This document shows, piece after piece, positions 45,491 through 55,100 of a DNA stretch of 64,000 nt. The DNA is from Butyrivibrio sp. CB08 (GTDB taxonomy: Bacteria > Bacillota > Clostridia > Lachnospirales > Lachnospiraceae): contig NZ_RAIR01000006.1 in assembly GCF_003625485.1 (NCBI RefSeq), forward strand, positions 154,350 to 218,349. Reading direction: 5' to 3'. The notes under the pieces are model-generated. The model did no database searches and had not been told where the DNA came from. It worked only from the letters and a program-made list of their open reading frames with translations. Each line of letters opens with the position of its first letter. The stretch's first letter is position 1. Position numbers and translations under genes: made by a program.

Positions 45491-46903
45491 ATGAGCGACA
45501 ACAAGCAGATTGTGGCAGATATTGACCACAGCTTATACGATTTTAAAGATATAGAAAACGAAAAAGACTTCTACAGAATGGAAGAAGGCCTTACCAGAGA
45601 GACTGTTCTTAAGGTTTCCGAGGAAAAGAATGACCCTGAGTGGATGAGGGATTTCAGACTTGAGTGCTTAAAGCTCTACAACGAGATCCAGATGCCAAAC
45701 TGGGGACCAAGCATTGAAGGCCTTGATATGGATAAGATCTCTTCCTATGTTAGACATAAGTCTGACATGAAGGGCAAGTGGGAGGACGTTCCTGAGGATA
45801 TCAAGAACACCTTCGAGAAACTTGGAATCCCACAGGCCGAGAGAGAATCTCTTGCAGGCGTTGGAGCCCAGTACGACTCCGAGCTTGTTTACCACAACGT
45901 TAAGGATGAGGTTGCAGCTCAGGGCGTTGTCTACACAGACCTTGAGAGCGCACTTAGAAGTGAGTATGCAGACATGATAAAGTCTCACTTCATGAAGCTT
46001 GTTCCTCCTACAGACCACAAGTTTGCAGCCCTTCACGGTGCAGTATGGTCAGGCGGATCCTTCGTTTATGTTCCAAAGAACGTTAAGGTTGAGATCCCTC
46101 TTCAGTCATACTTTAGATTAAACGCTGCAGGCGCAGGACAGTTTGAGCACACGCTTATCATTGTTGACGAGGGCGCTGACCTTCACTTTATCGAGGGATG
46201 CTCAGCTCCTAAGTACAATGTAGCTAACCTCCATGCTGGATGCGTTGAGCTTTACGTTGCCAAGAATGCAAGACTTCGTTATTCAACCATTGAGAACTGG
46301 TCCAAAAACATGTACAACCTCAACACCAAGAGAGCACTTGTTGAGGAGAACGGTATCATGGAATGGGTATCAGGCTCTTTTGGCTCCCATACATCATACC
46401 TGTATCCTATGACAATCCTTAAGGGTGCAGGCTCCAAGATGGAGTTTACAGGAATCACCTTTGCGGGCAAGGGACAGAACCTTGATACAGGCGCCAAGGT
46501 AGTTCACCAGGGAGAGAGAACAACTTCTGTTATCAACACCAAGTCAATTTCCAAGGATGGCGGAATTGGAACCTACAGAAGTAGCGTTACTATCCAGAGC
46601 ACAGCCAAGAAGGCTAAGGCTTCAGTATCCTGTGACTCTCTGATGCTGGACAGCATCTCAAGGGCAGACACAATTCCTGGAATGGATATAAGGACCAGCG
46701 ATGCAGATGTTGGACACGAGGCTAAGATCGGAAGGATCAGTGATGAGGCTATCTTCTACCTTATGTCACGTGGAATCAGCGAAGAGGATGCCAAGGCCAT
46801 GATCGTAAGCGGCTTTGCTAATCCTGTATCCAAGGAGCTTCCACTTGAATACGCAGTTGAGATGAACAACCTGATCAAGCTCGAGATGAGCGGAAATGGC
46901 TGA
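45491..46903 (+). CDS. sufB: Fe-S cluster scaffold SufB
   Basis: 470-residue scaffold subunit on which the cluster is built. Parallel beta-helix core with LRYSTIENWSKNMYNLNTKRA, the YRSSVTIQSTAKKAKASVSCDSL stretch containing the conserved cysteine near residue 380, and DVGHEAKIGRISDEAIFYLMSRG near the C-terminus. Starts 1 nt after sufC. Confidence 0.97.
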   Translation: MSDNKQIVADIDHSLYDFKDIENEKDFYRMEEGLTRETVLKVSEEKNDPEWMRDFRLECLKLYNEIQMPNWGPSIEGLDMDKISSYVRHKSDMKGKWEDVPEDIKNTFEKLGIPQAERESLAGVGAQYDSELVYHNVKDEVAAQGVVYTDLESALRSEYADMIKSHFMKLVPPTDHKFAALHGAVWSGGSFVYVPKNVKVEIPLQSYFRLNAAGAGQFEHTLIIVDEGADLHFIEGCSAPKYNVANLHAGCVELYVAKNARLRYSTIENWSKNMYNLNTKRALVEENGIMEWVSGSFGSHTSYLYPMTILKGAGSKMEFTGITFAGKGQNLDTGAKVVHQGERTTSVINTKSISKDGGIGTYRSSVTIQSTAKKAKASVSCDSLMLDSISRADTIPGMDIRTSDADVGHEAKIGRISDEAIFYLMSRGISEEDAKAMIVSGFANPVSKELPLEYAVEMNNLIKLEMSGNG

Positions 46904-46917
46904 TAAGAGGACAGATG

Positions 46918-48087
46918 ATGAGTAAGGATTTAAACATGAAAGTCAACGTTCTGCCAGTTACCACTTACAATTTCCTTCATGTTAACGATGGCAGACTTGA
47001 GATAAAAGATATAAATTTACAGACTGGGGACGCTCCAAAGGCCAAGGCAGTTCCTGCTGGAGTAACTCTTAAGGAAAATGTTCCTTTTGAAGAGGCTGGA
47101 GAAGTTTTCAGAGCAAATAAGGACAGGATCCTTTCTTTAAAAGAGACTATGGTAAGCCCCAACTGCGAGACAGCAGCAAGGGACGAGAGCCAGGCAATCC
47201 GCACAGGAATGGGCGCGGATGTGGACAAGCTCTTTTCCGAGATCGGTGGAACCTGCGATGTCTACACAGTAGATGAGGACGCCAAAGTAGAAGAGCCTAT
47301 CGTTCTTCGCCAGGACCTTACAGATGGATTTGGCGGTATTAACAGCCAGGTCATCCACGCTAAAAAGGGATCAGAGGTTACAGTTGTCATGGCTTACACT
47401 TCTGAGAAAGCGGCAGGCGGATTTCTTGGTGTCAGCACCAGACTCCTTGCTGAAGATGGTGCAACCATCAACCTTGTAAAGGTTCAGATCCTTGGAGATG
47501 GATTCGTTCACTTTGATGATATTGGCGGAGCCTGCTTAAAGAGTGGCAGGATCAACCTCACAGCGTTAGAGCTTGGAGGAAAAGAGATATTTAACGGCGC
47601 TTACATCAACCTTTCCGAGAAAGAAGCTAGCTTTTACAGTAACCTTGGATACCTCTCAAGAGACGACCACAAGCTTGATATGAACTATGTGGCTGATCAG
47701 AGAGGAAAAAAGACAGATGCCTCCATGCAGTTTAAGGGAGTTCTCATGGGAACAGCCCAGAAGACTCTTAGAGATACTCTGGACTTTAAGACCGGAAGCT
47801 CAGGATCTGTTGGCGATGAGCAGGAGGATGCACTTCTTCTTTCAGAGGATGTTGTAAACCGCACCATGCCAGTTATCCTTTGCCAGGAAGAGGACGTGGA
47901 AGGAAGACACGGAGCTACTATCGGACAGCTTGGTGAAGACCTTCTATTCTACATGCAGTGCAGAGGAATTGATGAGGAAGAGGCTAAGCGCATCATGATC
48001 AAGGCCCGCCTCGAGAGCGTTGCAAGACTTATCCCAGATCCAGCCATCAAGCAGCTGGTTCTGTATTATATTCAGCAGATAGTATGA
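46918..48087 (+). CDS. sufD: Fe-S cluster assembly protein SufD
   Basis: Paralogue of SufB completing the SufBCD complex. About 389 residues. The N-terminal helical part is followed by a beta-helix domain with GSEVTVVMAYTSEKAAGGF, and the C-terminal EEDVEGRHGATIGQLGEDLLFYMQCRGIDEEEAKR element is shared by all SufB/D proteins. Two ATGs in tandem (46915 and 46918); the second has the better spacing to AGAGG. It is 11-14 nt after sufB. Confidence 0.93.
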   Translation: MSKDLNMKVNVLPVTTYNFLHVNDGRLEIKDINLQTGDAPKAKAVPAGVTLKENVPFEEAGEVFRANKDRILSLKETMVSPNCETAARDESQAIRTGMGADVDKLFSEIGGTCDVYTVDEDAKVEEPIVLRQDLTDGFGGINSQVIHAKKGSEVTVVMAYTSEKAAGGFLGVSTRLLAEDGATINLVKVQILGDGFVHFDDIGGACLKSGRINLTALELGGKEIFNGAYINLSEKEASFYSNLGYLSRDDHKLDMNYVADQRGKKTDASMQFKGVLMGTAQKTLRDTLDFKTGSSGSVGDEQEDALLLSEDVVNRTMPVILCQEEDVEGRHGATIGQLGEDLLFYMQCRGIDEEEAKRIMIKARLESVARLIPDPAIKQLVLYYIQQIV

Positions 48088-48104
48088 TTTTTTAAGGAGA
48101 TCTT

Positions 48105-49325
48105 ATGAAGACACTTGCACAGTGCCGTCAGGACTTTGATATCTTAAATTCCGGCGAGTACGTTTATTTTGATAATGCTGCTACCAGCCAGAGACCAAGG
48201 CAGGTGCTGGATGCTGTTTCGAACTTTTACAAAACAGCCAATGCCAATCCTTTAAGAGGTCTGTATGACTGGAGCATGGAGGCAACAGAGCGCTACGAGA
48301 GCGCAAGAAAGACAGTGGCAGACTTTATTGGTGCCAAGGCTCCTGAGGAGATCATCTTTACAAGAAACACCACAGAGTCCATCAACCTTGTGGCATACAG
48401 CTATGGCCTTGATAACGTTAAAGAGGGCGACGAGATCGTCATCACTGTTATGGAGCACCACAGCAACATGCTTCCCTGGCAGATGGTTGCCAAAAAGAAT
48501 GGCGCAAAGCTCATTTACCTTGAGCCAGATGAAGAGGGTGTTATTTCCAGGGAGGAGTACACATCCAAGATCACAGACAAGACTAAGATCGTTGCAATTG
48601 GCTACGTTTCAAACGTAATGGGCATTACTAATCCTGTAAAAGAGATCACGGAGTACGCTCACTCTAAAGGCGCTGTTGTACTTGTTGATGGCGCTCAGGC
48701 TGCACCGCATATGGCTGTAGATGTACAGGCTATCGGATGCGACTTTTTTGCCCTTTCAGGACACAAGATGCTGGCACCTATGGGAATAGGAGCGCTTTAT
48801 GGCAAGATGGAGCTTTTAGAGAACATGGAGCCATTCCTTAGAGGCGGCGAGATGATCGAGTACGTCACAAGGGAAGATGCGACCTACGCTGAGGTTCCTC
48901 ACAAGTTCGAGGCAGGAACAGTAAACGCCGGAGATGCAGTTGGACTTGAGGCTGCTATTAAGTACATTCAGGAAATCGGATTTGAGGCTATCGAGGAGCA
49001 GGAGCAGAAGCTCACAGCTCTTTTGATGGAGGGAATGAGTAAGCTTCCTTATATTAAGATATACGGATCAAAGGATCCCAAGAAACACTGCGGAATAGTT
49101 ACATTTACCATGGATGGAGTTCATCCTCATGACTTGGCTTCTGTCCTTAATGATGATAAGGTATGTATAAGGGCAGGACATCACTGTGCACAGCCACTTA
49201 TGCAGTTCATTGGTGCAGGATCAACTGCCAGAGCCAGTGTGTACTTCTACAACACTGAAGAGGAAGTTAAGGTATTTTTGGACAGACTTTTCAAGGTCAG
49301 GGAGGTAATGGGATATGGAGCTTAA
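48105..49325 (+). CDS. sufS: cysteine desulfurase SufS
   Basis: PLP enzyme giving persulfide sulfur to the SUF scaffold. 406 residues. N-terminal YVYFDNAATSQRP, PLP contacts in TEHHSN-like MEHHSNMLPW and VDGAQAAPHMAVDV. The PLP lysine is in ALSGHKMLAPMGIGALYG near residue 222 and the active-site Cys in IRAGHHCAQPLMQ near residue 361. The gene overlaps sufU by 11 nt, indicating coupling of SufS with its sulfur acceptor. Confidence 0.97.
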   Translation: MKTLAQCRQDFDILNSGEYVYFDNAATSQRPRQVLDAVSNFYKTANANPLRGLYDWSMEATERYESARKTVADFIGAKAPEEIIFTRNTTESINLVAYSYGLDNVKEGDEIVITVMEHHSNMLPWQMVAKKNGAKLIYLEPDEEGVISREEYTSKITDKTKIVAIGYVSNVMGITNPVKEITEYAHSKGAVVLVDGAQAAPHMAVDVQAIGCDFFALSGHKMLAPMGIGALYGKMELLENMEPFLRGGEMIEYVTREDATYAEVPHKFEAGTVNAGDAVGLEAAIKYIQEIGFEAIEEQEQKLTALLMEGMSKLPYIKIYGSKDPKKHCGIVTFTMDGVHPHDLASVLNDDKVCIRAGHHCAQPLMQFIGAGSTARASVYFYNTEEEVKVFLDRLFKVREVMGYGA

Positions 49326-49761
49326 GCAGCTGTACAGAGAAATCGTTAATGAACACAACCTTCATCCGGTACATAAAAAGAGCATAGATTCTCCTGATCT
49401 TGTGATGAGGGGAGTTAACCCAAGCTGCGGAGATGACATTACACTTAGCCTTAAGGTTACAGATGGAGTCATCACAGATGCAGGATACGAGGGATCTGGA
49501 TGCGCCATTTCACAGGCTTCTGTGGATATGATGGTGGATCAGATCATTGGTAAGAACAAGGATGAGGCTATCAAGCTTGCTGGAACCTTTATGGGAATGA
49601 TAAAGGGAGAGATCACTGATGAGGAGAGCCTTGAGGCTCTTGATGAGGCAGCTGCCCTTCAGGATGTGGCTCACATGCCAGCAAGAGTAAAATGTGCGGT
49701 GCTTGGATGGCACACAATGCAGGAGATGCTGGAGCATCCGGAGACGTGCGCGTCAAAGTGA
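49315..49761 (+). CDS. sufU: Fe-S assembly sulfur-transfer protein SufU
   Basis: 148-residue Zn-dependent persulfide acceptor for SufS, typical of Gram-positives. The three conserved cysteines are in VNPSCGDDITL, EGSGCAISQAS and RVKCAVLGWH; the GDD aspartate is the fourth zinc ligand. Last gene of the operon; a strong terminator follows 17 nt later. Confidence 0.96.
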   Translation: MELKQLYREIVNEHNLHPVHKKSIDSPDLVMRGVNPSCGDDITLSLKVTDGVITDAGYEGSGCAISQASVDMMVDQIIGKNKDEAIKLAGTFMGMIKGEITDEESLEALDEAAALQDVAHMPARVKCAVLGWHTMQEMLEHPETCASK

Positions 49762-49777
49762 ACCATGCGAATAAAAT

Positions 49778-49826
49778 AATAGGTATCAGCGGGAGCTTGC
49801 TCACGAACTGATACCTATTTTTTTAT
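49778..49826 (+). terminator. suf operon terminator
   Basis: 12-bp perfect stem (49778-49789 with 49808-49819) enclosing a small nested hairpin (GAGC-TT-GCTC), followed by a run of seven T residues. Confidence 0.92.
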
Positions 49827-49831
49827 TCATA

Positions 49832-49989
49832 CGGCGAACGCCGCGACAACGAGGAATTGGCGAAGCCAATTTCGAGTCTGGCGGCATGGTTTACAGTAAA
49901 TGAGAAGTGCCGACAGACTCGGATTGCAAAGATCGGCACCACGCCAGATTCGGAATGCTGCGCATTCCTCATTTACGCGGCGTTCGCCG
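49832..49989. repeat. REPIN/BIME-like double inverted repeat, about 158 bp
   Basis: The outer arms are a perfect 14-bp inverted repeat (49832-49845 with 49976-49989), each arm itself a small palindrome (CGGCG-AA-CGCCG). Inside them GAGGAAT (49851-49857) pairs with ATTCCTC (49964-49970). Then each side carries its own hairpin (TTGGC-GAA-GCCAA at 49857-49869; GAATGC-TGC-GCATTC at 49953-49967). GAGTCTGGCG (49874-49883) pairs with CGCCAGATTC (49942-49951). The apex GTGCCGA/TCGGCAC (49907-49913, 49933-49939) closes the structure. Each half is thus a unit of GAGGAAT + hairpin + TTCGAGTCTGGCG type in opposite orientation, as in paired REP elements. No ORF fits. A structured RNA is the alternative. 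Confidence 0.7.
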
Positions 49990-49999
49990 CATAAATTAG

Positions 50000-50058
50000 A
50001 AGAGATAACAAATTGCCCTTAGATGTGCAAGCACCTCACGGACACTTTGTTATCTCTT
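50000..50058. terminator. large hairpin between the repeat and tRNA-Lys
   Basis: 13-bp perfect stem (50000-50012 with 50046-50058) around a 33-nt loop that holds its own GTGC-AA-GCAC hairpin. It is followed by TTATCTT on the plus strand and by TCTAATTTA on the minus strand. It lies 80 nt downstream of tRNA-Lys and may end that transcript; the loop is larger than in ordinary terminators. Confidence 0.6.
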
Positions 50059-50138
50059 TTATCTTGCGTGGCTCACTTTAACGCGAAAAGAAAAAGTACC
50101 ATCCCCATGAGATATACTCACGAAAACAGTACTCGGCG

Positions 50139-50211
50139 TGCACCGCCAGGGTCTCGAACCCTGGACAACCTGATTAAGAGTCAGGTGCTCTACCAACTGA
50201 GCTAGCGGTGC
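50139..50211 (-). tRNA. tRNA-Lys (CUU anticodon)
   Basis: Complete minus-strand cloverleaf: acceptor GCACCGC/GCGGTGC, D arm GCTC...GAGC, anticodon arm CCTGA-CTCTTAA-TCAGG (anticodon CTT), T arm CAGGG-TTCGAGA-CCCTG, discriminator A, no encoded CCA. 73 nt. Confidence 0.97.
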
Positions 50212-50254
50212 ATTCGTTATTGCGGCTTGTTGCCGTGTCTTAACGACAAGTGAT

Positions 50255-50283
50255 ATCTTACTACGGCATGAAGAATAATGCAA
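50255..50283 (-). promoter_or_regulatory. tRNA-Lys promoter
   Basis: Minus-strand TTGCAT (50278-50283), 17-bp spacer, TAAGAT (50255-50260), about 44 nt before the tRNA 5' end. Confidence 0.7.
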
Positions 50284-50399
50284 GCACTTTTTTAAAAATT
50301 TTTCAATTTTTTTTAAATCTCTTGTTTCTATGCGTTTTCAGCGGGGATGATTTATGGTAAATTATATGGGGAAACTTGTAGGAAACAAGAGGATTTTAC

Positions 50400-51167
50400 A
50401 TGATTTTTGATACCCATGCTCACTATGATGACGAGCAGTTTGATATAGACAGAGATTCCCTTCTTTTATCAATGAAGGAGAATGGAATTGGAACAATAGT
50501 AAATATAGGCGCCAATTTGAGGTCCTCACAGACCACTTTGGAGCTGGCACATAAATATGACTTTGTTTATGGGGCAGTTGGAGTGCATCCAAGCGACAGT
50601 GCTGAGCTAAGTGACGATAATTTCGATCAGATAAGGCAGATGAGCAGTGACCCCAAGTGCGTAGCTATTGGAGAGATCGGACTTGACTACTACTGGCCAG
50701 AGCCAGACCACGAGACACAGAAGAAATGGTTTGTAAGGCAGCTTGATCTGGCAAGAGAGGTAGGACTTCCAGTTGTTATCCACTCAAGGGATGCAGCGGC
50801 TGATACCGTGGATATTCTAAGGGACAACAAGGCGGGTGAGCTTGGAGGCGTAGTACACTGCTTTTCCTATTCCAAAGAGGTCGCAGCAGAGTGTGTCAAG
50901 ATGGGCTTCTACATCGGAGTTGGAGGTGTTCTTACCTTTAAGAATGGCAAGAAGATGAAGGAAGTGGTCTCTGAGATCCCTATTGAGAGGATCATTTTGG
51001 AGACTGACTGTCCGTATCTTGCACCGGAGCCCAATAGAGGAAAGCGCAACAGTTCTTTAAACCTGCCATATGTGGTTACTGCCATGGCGCAGATCAAGGG
51101 AATAAGCGAAGAAGAAGTTATAGAGATAACAGAGCGAAACGCCAGAGAAATGTACAGGCTTAAGTAA
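50400..51167 (+). CDS. tatD: TatD-family metal-dependent DNase
   Basis: 255-residue TIM-barrel hydrolase. Metal ligands HAHYDD at the N-terminus (IFDTHAHYDDEQF), IGEIGLDYYW near residue 92, VIHSRDAA near 128, HCFSYS near 153 and the last Asp in ILETDCPYLAPEPNRGKRN near 203. All positions of the family are intact. It acts on DNA ends or in quality control; exact role in this organism is not known. rsmA follows 30 nt later, the usual tatD-rsmA pairing in Firmicutes. Confidence 0.94.
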   Translation: MIFDTHAHYDDEQFDIDRDSLLLSMKENGIGTIVNIGANLRSSQTTLELAHKYDFVYGAVGVHPSDSAELSDDNFDQIRQMSSDPKCVAIGEIGLDYYWPEPDHETQKKWFVRQLDLAREVGLPVVIHSRDAAADTVDILRDNKAGELGGVVHCFSYSKEVAAECVKMGFYIGVGGVLTFKNGKKMKEVVSEIPIERIILETDCPYLAPEPNRGKRNSSLNLPYVVTAMAQIKGISEEEVIEITERNAREMYRLK

Positions 51168-51197
51168 GCTCTTTTTCATAAACAGATTGGAGAATGT

Positions 51198-52055
51198 ATG
51201 GCATATTTAGGAAATGCGGCCCGCACCAAGGAGGTGCTCGCCAAGTACAACATGAGTGCCAAAAAGAAGTTTGGACAAAACTTCCTTATAGATAGTCACG
51301 TGCTGGAGGGAATTGTTGAGGCAGCAGGAGTGACAGAAAACGACTGCGTACTGGAGATAGGTCCCGGAATCGGAAGCCTTACCCAGTATCTGTGCGAGGC
51401 AGCAGGCAAGGTCATGGCGGTGGAGATAGACAAGACCCTTATTCCGGTTCTTGCGGATACCTTGTCTGAGTACAGAAACGTCACAGTTATCAACGAAGAT
51501 ATCCTTAAGGTGGATCTGGACACCATAGTTGCTGAAAATGGTGGCAAGCCCATCAAGGTCGTTGCAAATCTTCCATATTATATTACGACACCTATTATAA
51601 TGAAGCTCTTTGAGAGCGGCGCCAAGATTGAGAGCATTACAGTCATGGTGCAAAAAGAGGTGGCGGACAGAATGGCAGCTGGCCCAGGCAACAAGGACTA
51701 CGGATCGCTGTCACTGGCAGTTGGATATTACGCAGAGGCCAACACCGTGATGGACGTTCCACCAAGCAGCTTTATCCCGCAGCCGGGGGTTGGATCTGCG
51801 GTGGTGAACCTGGTGAGATACACTGAGCCCAGGGTAACAGTTAAGGATGAGAAGTATCTGTTTGAGATAGTCAGGACCTCTTTTAACCAGAGGAGGAAAA
51901 CGCTGTCTAACTCGCTTTCTAACAACCCTTCTCTTGGGGTTTCCAGAGATCAGGTCCAGGAAGCGTTAGTTAAAATGGGAGTGGATGAAAAAGCAAGGGG
52001 AGAAATACTTACTCTTGAGCAGTTTGCAGAGCTTTCAGATATTTTACAAAGATAG
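51198..52055 (+). CDS. rsmA: 16S rRNA dimethyladenosine transferase RsmA (KsgA)
   Basis: Makes m6,2A1518 and m6,2A1519 in the 16S rRNA 3' end during 30S maturation. KKKFGQNFLID near residue 21, SAM motif VLEIGPGIGSLTQYL near 51, the catalytic NLPYYITTPII near 124, and the C-terminal VRTSFNQRRKTLSNSL. 285 residues is normal. No macrolide-resistance Erm features; Erm is excluded by the housekeeping context next to tatD. Confidence 0.96.
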   Translation: MAYLGNAARTKEVLAKYNMSAKKKFGQNFLIDSHVLEGIVEAAGVTENDCVLEIGPGIGSLTQYLCEAAGKVMAVEIDKTLIPVLADTLSEYRNVTVINEDILKVDLDTIVAENGGKPIKVVANLPYYITTPIIMKLFESGAKIESITVMVQKEVADRMAAGPGNKDYGSLSLAVGYYAEANTVMDVPPSSFIPQPGVGSAVVNLVRYTEPRVTVKDEKYLFEIVRTSFNQRRKTLSNSLSNNPSLGVSRDQVQEALVKMGVDEKARGEILTLEQFAELSDILQR

Positions 52056-52113
52056 AGCCCTATGTTAAACTAGCACTAGATATAGTATTTGTTGCACCAA
52101 AGAGGAGTATATT

Positions 52114-55100
52114 TTGGATAAGGTCGAGTATAAAATCCGAGCTGATGAAATAAAAGCTTTGATTGGGGAAGGCAGATATGCCGAAGCGGTTAAAATAGCA
52201 GACACCATAGACTGGAAGCGTGTCAGGAACGTTACAACCCTGTGCACCATCAGTGATCTGTACAAGATAAACAGACGTCTTCAGGAGAGTAAGGACATCC
52301 TTCTGATGGCTTATGACAGGCATCCCACTGGAAGGCCAATAGTTTACTCTCTGTGCGAGCTTGCCATCAAGATGGGCGAGTTTGTTCAGGCGGTGGAATA
52401 CTACAAGGAATTTGTAAGGATCGCTCCAAGGGATACAGGCAGATATATCCTTCAGTACAAGCTCTACGAGGCCCAGGAAGTCAGCCTTGAAGAGAGGATC
52501 GCAGTACTTGAGGAGTTTAAAAAGCACGACTACAGAGAGAAGTGGGCTTACGAGCTTGCTTACCTCTATCATAGAGTAGGTCTTACTACAGAGTGCATCG
52601 AGGAATGTGATGAGATGTTCCTGTGGTTTGGAGAGGGCAGATATGTCATGAAGGCGCTGGAGCTCAAGGCCCTTCACGAGCCACTTTCTCCAGAGCAGCA
52701 GGACCGCTACGTCAGATACAAGCAGAGCCATGGCGGAATGGTAGATGCTTCCATCGTTTCTGAGAAGGACGAGGTGGGCAAGGACGAGACAAGAACTGTT
52801 GAGATCAAGCAGCCCACAAAAGAGATGCCTCCTATCACAGATGATGTCATCGCGGCCTACACCCAGAAAGCAACAGAAGATGAAGAAGAGGATCTTGGTC
52901 AGACAAGAGAGTTTGTGCCTGGCGAAGTCTCTTTTGCTGTGGACAATCCTGAGAACCAGGAGGAACCTGCACAGGAAGAGCCAGCAGAGAGAGACTTTGA
53001 TGAGATCGTTTACCCTCATATCAGCGAGATAAAAGAGCCTTCAGTTGACGTTAGTACATACAACACCATTAACCTTCAGGAGTCCCTGGCACAGAGCCTT
53101 CGCGAAGTTATTGGGGACGAGGCTTTTGAAGATGCACCAGCGCAGCCAGTAGCCCAGCAGGTAGAGCCTGAGCAGGCAGTTGCGCCCATCACTGAGGAGA
53201 TCTTCGAGGATACAGACGAGATCCCTGAGGAGCTTACAGAAGATACCGATCCCGAGGAAGAAACCTTTGAGGAAAAAGAGCCTTCAGAGGAAGTTGGCGG
53301 AATGCAGGAAGTCTTCTTTGATACCGACCCTAAGATGGGCATCGAGATAAAGTACGGCGGAAATGGACCTATCCTTGGCGAAGAGAAAAAGCCAGAGCAG
53401 GAAGAGCCCGAAGAGGAAGCAGAGGAGACAGAAGAGGAAGCTGTAGAGGAGCCAGCAGAGAGCGCTCCTGTTACCAAGCAGCCTTTTGTCTACGAGGAAA
53501 AGCCTCTTGAGGATGAGGTTCCTGGAGCTGTAATCCATCCAAATGCCAACTATCAGATGCACAGTCACTTTGAGACTATGCTTGCCCAGGAGTATGACGG
53601 CCAGATAAGTCTTGCAGTTGAGCCTGAGCCAGAGGTTGAGAAGCAGATCACAGGTCAGATCAGTATTGCTGAGTACCTTGATAACTGGGAGCAGTTCAAG
53701 AAGGACCAGCAGCAGAAGCAGTTTGACAGAGTTAAGAAGAGAGTAGCAGAAGAGACTGGAGACATGTTCGCGGACTTCGATGAGAAGACCAAGGCAGGAC
53801 TTCAGGAAAAGATAGAAAAAGCCATCAACGATGCCATCAAGAAGGAAAGCTACGAGAAGGCATCAGGCAGAGGCAACTGGAACGTCAAGAGAGAAGACGT
53901 TATCAACCAGGCAGTTGCAGAGGTTATTGAAAAAGAGAACATCGAGCCTTCTGAGGAGTATCCAGAGGACGAAGAGTTCTTCAATGATGAGGAAGCAGGA
54001 ACAACTGAGCTTCCAGTAGAAGAGGTAGAAGAGGCTGTTTCTGAGCAGGAAGAGCCAGAAGCACAGGCACCCGAGGCCGAGCCTGAAGTTCAGGAAGCTG
54101 AGGAGCCAGAGGCTGAAGCTGCATCTGAAGAAGAGCCAGAATCTGGCAAGGAAGAACCAGAAGAGGCAGCAGAGACAGAATCAGAAACTCCTGCAGAAGA
54201 AGCCTCAGCAGAAGAGACTCCAGCAGAAGAGGCTCCTAAGGCAGAGGAAGAGTCTGAGTCAGAAGATGATGAAGACGAGGATGACGAAGAGGACGAGGAT
54301 GACGAGGAAGAAGAGAAAAAGCCTGAGCCTCCTAAGTCAGAAGCACCTTCCAAGAAACCTGCAGAGCCAGCTAAGAAGCCATCAGGCAAGAGACACATGG
54401 GCAACAGAGAGCTTGAGGAGCGTGTAAGAACCATGACTCCTGAAGAGAAGGAGCTCTTTGGACCATATATCCACCACAAGAAGTCAAGAAGACAGATCAT
54501 CAACGCCATCGACAACCTCAGCATGGATCCATTCTCTGGAAATGCCATCGTTACAGGTGAAGAGGGCGCAGGAACAGTTAACCTGGCAAAGGGCCTTATC
54601 AAAGCCATGCAGGCATCTGATTCCAACTTCAGTGGTAAGGTTGCAAAGATAACAGCCAACACCCTCAACAAGAAGAGCACAGCAGGCATCTTTGACAAGC
54701 TTGCAAACGGCGCTCTTATCATTCAGAGGGCAGCAGATCTTACACAGGAGACAGTCAGCGAACTTCTTAAGATCCTTCAGGAAGAGAACAAGGGACTTGT
54801 CCTTGTTATGGAAGATACCAAGGAAGATATGGACAGATTCCTTGATAAGAATCCTTCCCTTAAGCAGAGCTTCAACGTAAGAGTTGATATTGAAGCTCTT
54901 GATGACGACTCTCTTGTCGCATACGCAAGACAGTACGCCCTTGAGAAGGAATTCTCCATCGACAACCTGGGAATCCTTGCTCTTCACACAAGAATTTCAG
55001 AGAGACAGACTCTTGACCACGATGTAACAGTATCTGAGGTAAAAGATATTGTGGACGACGCTATCTATTTTGCTGAAAAGAGATCTGTTGGTCATTTTGT

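Noticed and set aside
49832..49989. Integron attC site or integrative-element attachment site
   Set aside because: The outer arms do not match the GTTRRRY/RYYYAAC core sites and no integrase lies nearby; the nested symmetrical units fit paired REP sequences better.
50023..50205. 60-residue plus-strand open frame over tRNA-Lys
   Set aside because: It runs through the complement of the tRNA and has no ribosome site.
51198..52055. Erm-type macrolide-resistance methyltransferase
   Set aside because: Length, KKKFGQNFLID and NLPYYITTP motifs and the tatD neighbour fit the housekeeping RsmA/KsgA.
53076..53477. 133-residue Ser-rich antisense open frame
   Set aside because: Same cause as above: reverse complement of the Glu-rich linker codons.
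54090..54722. 210-residue Ser-rich open frame antisense to the acidic linker
   Set aside because: It is the mirror of GAA/GAG/GCA repeats in the 52114-55176 gene; poly-Ser from reverse Glu codons is a known artefact and no start signal is present.
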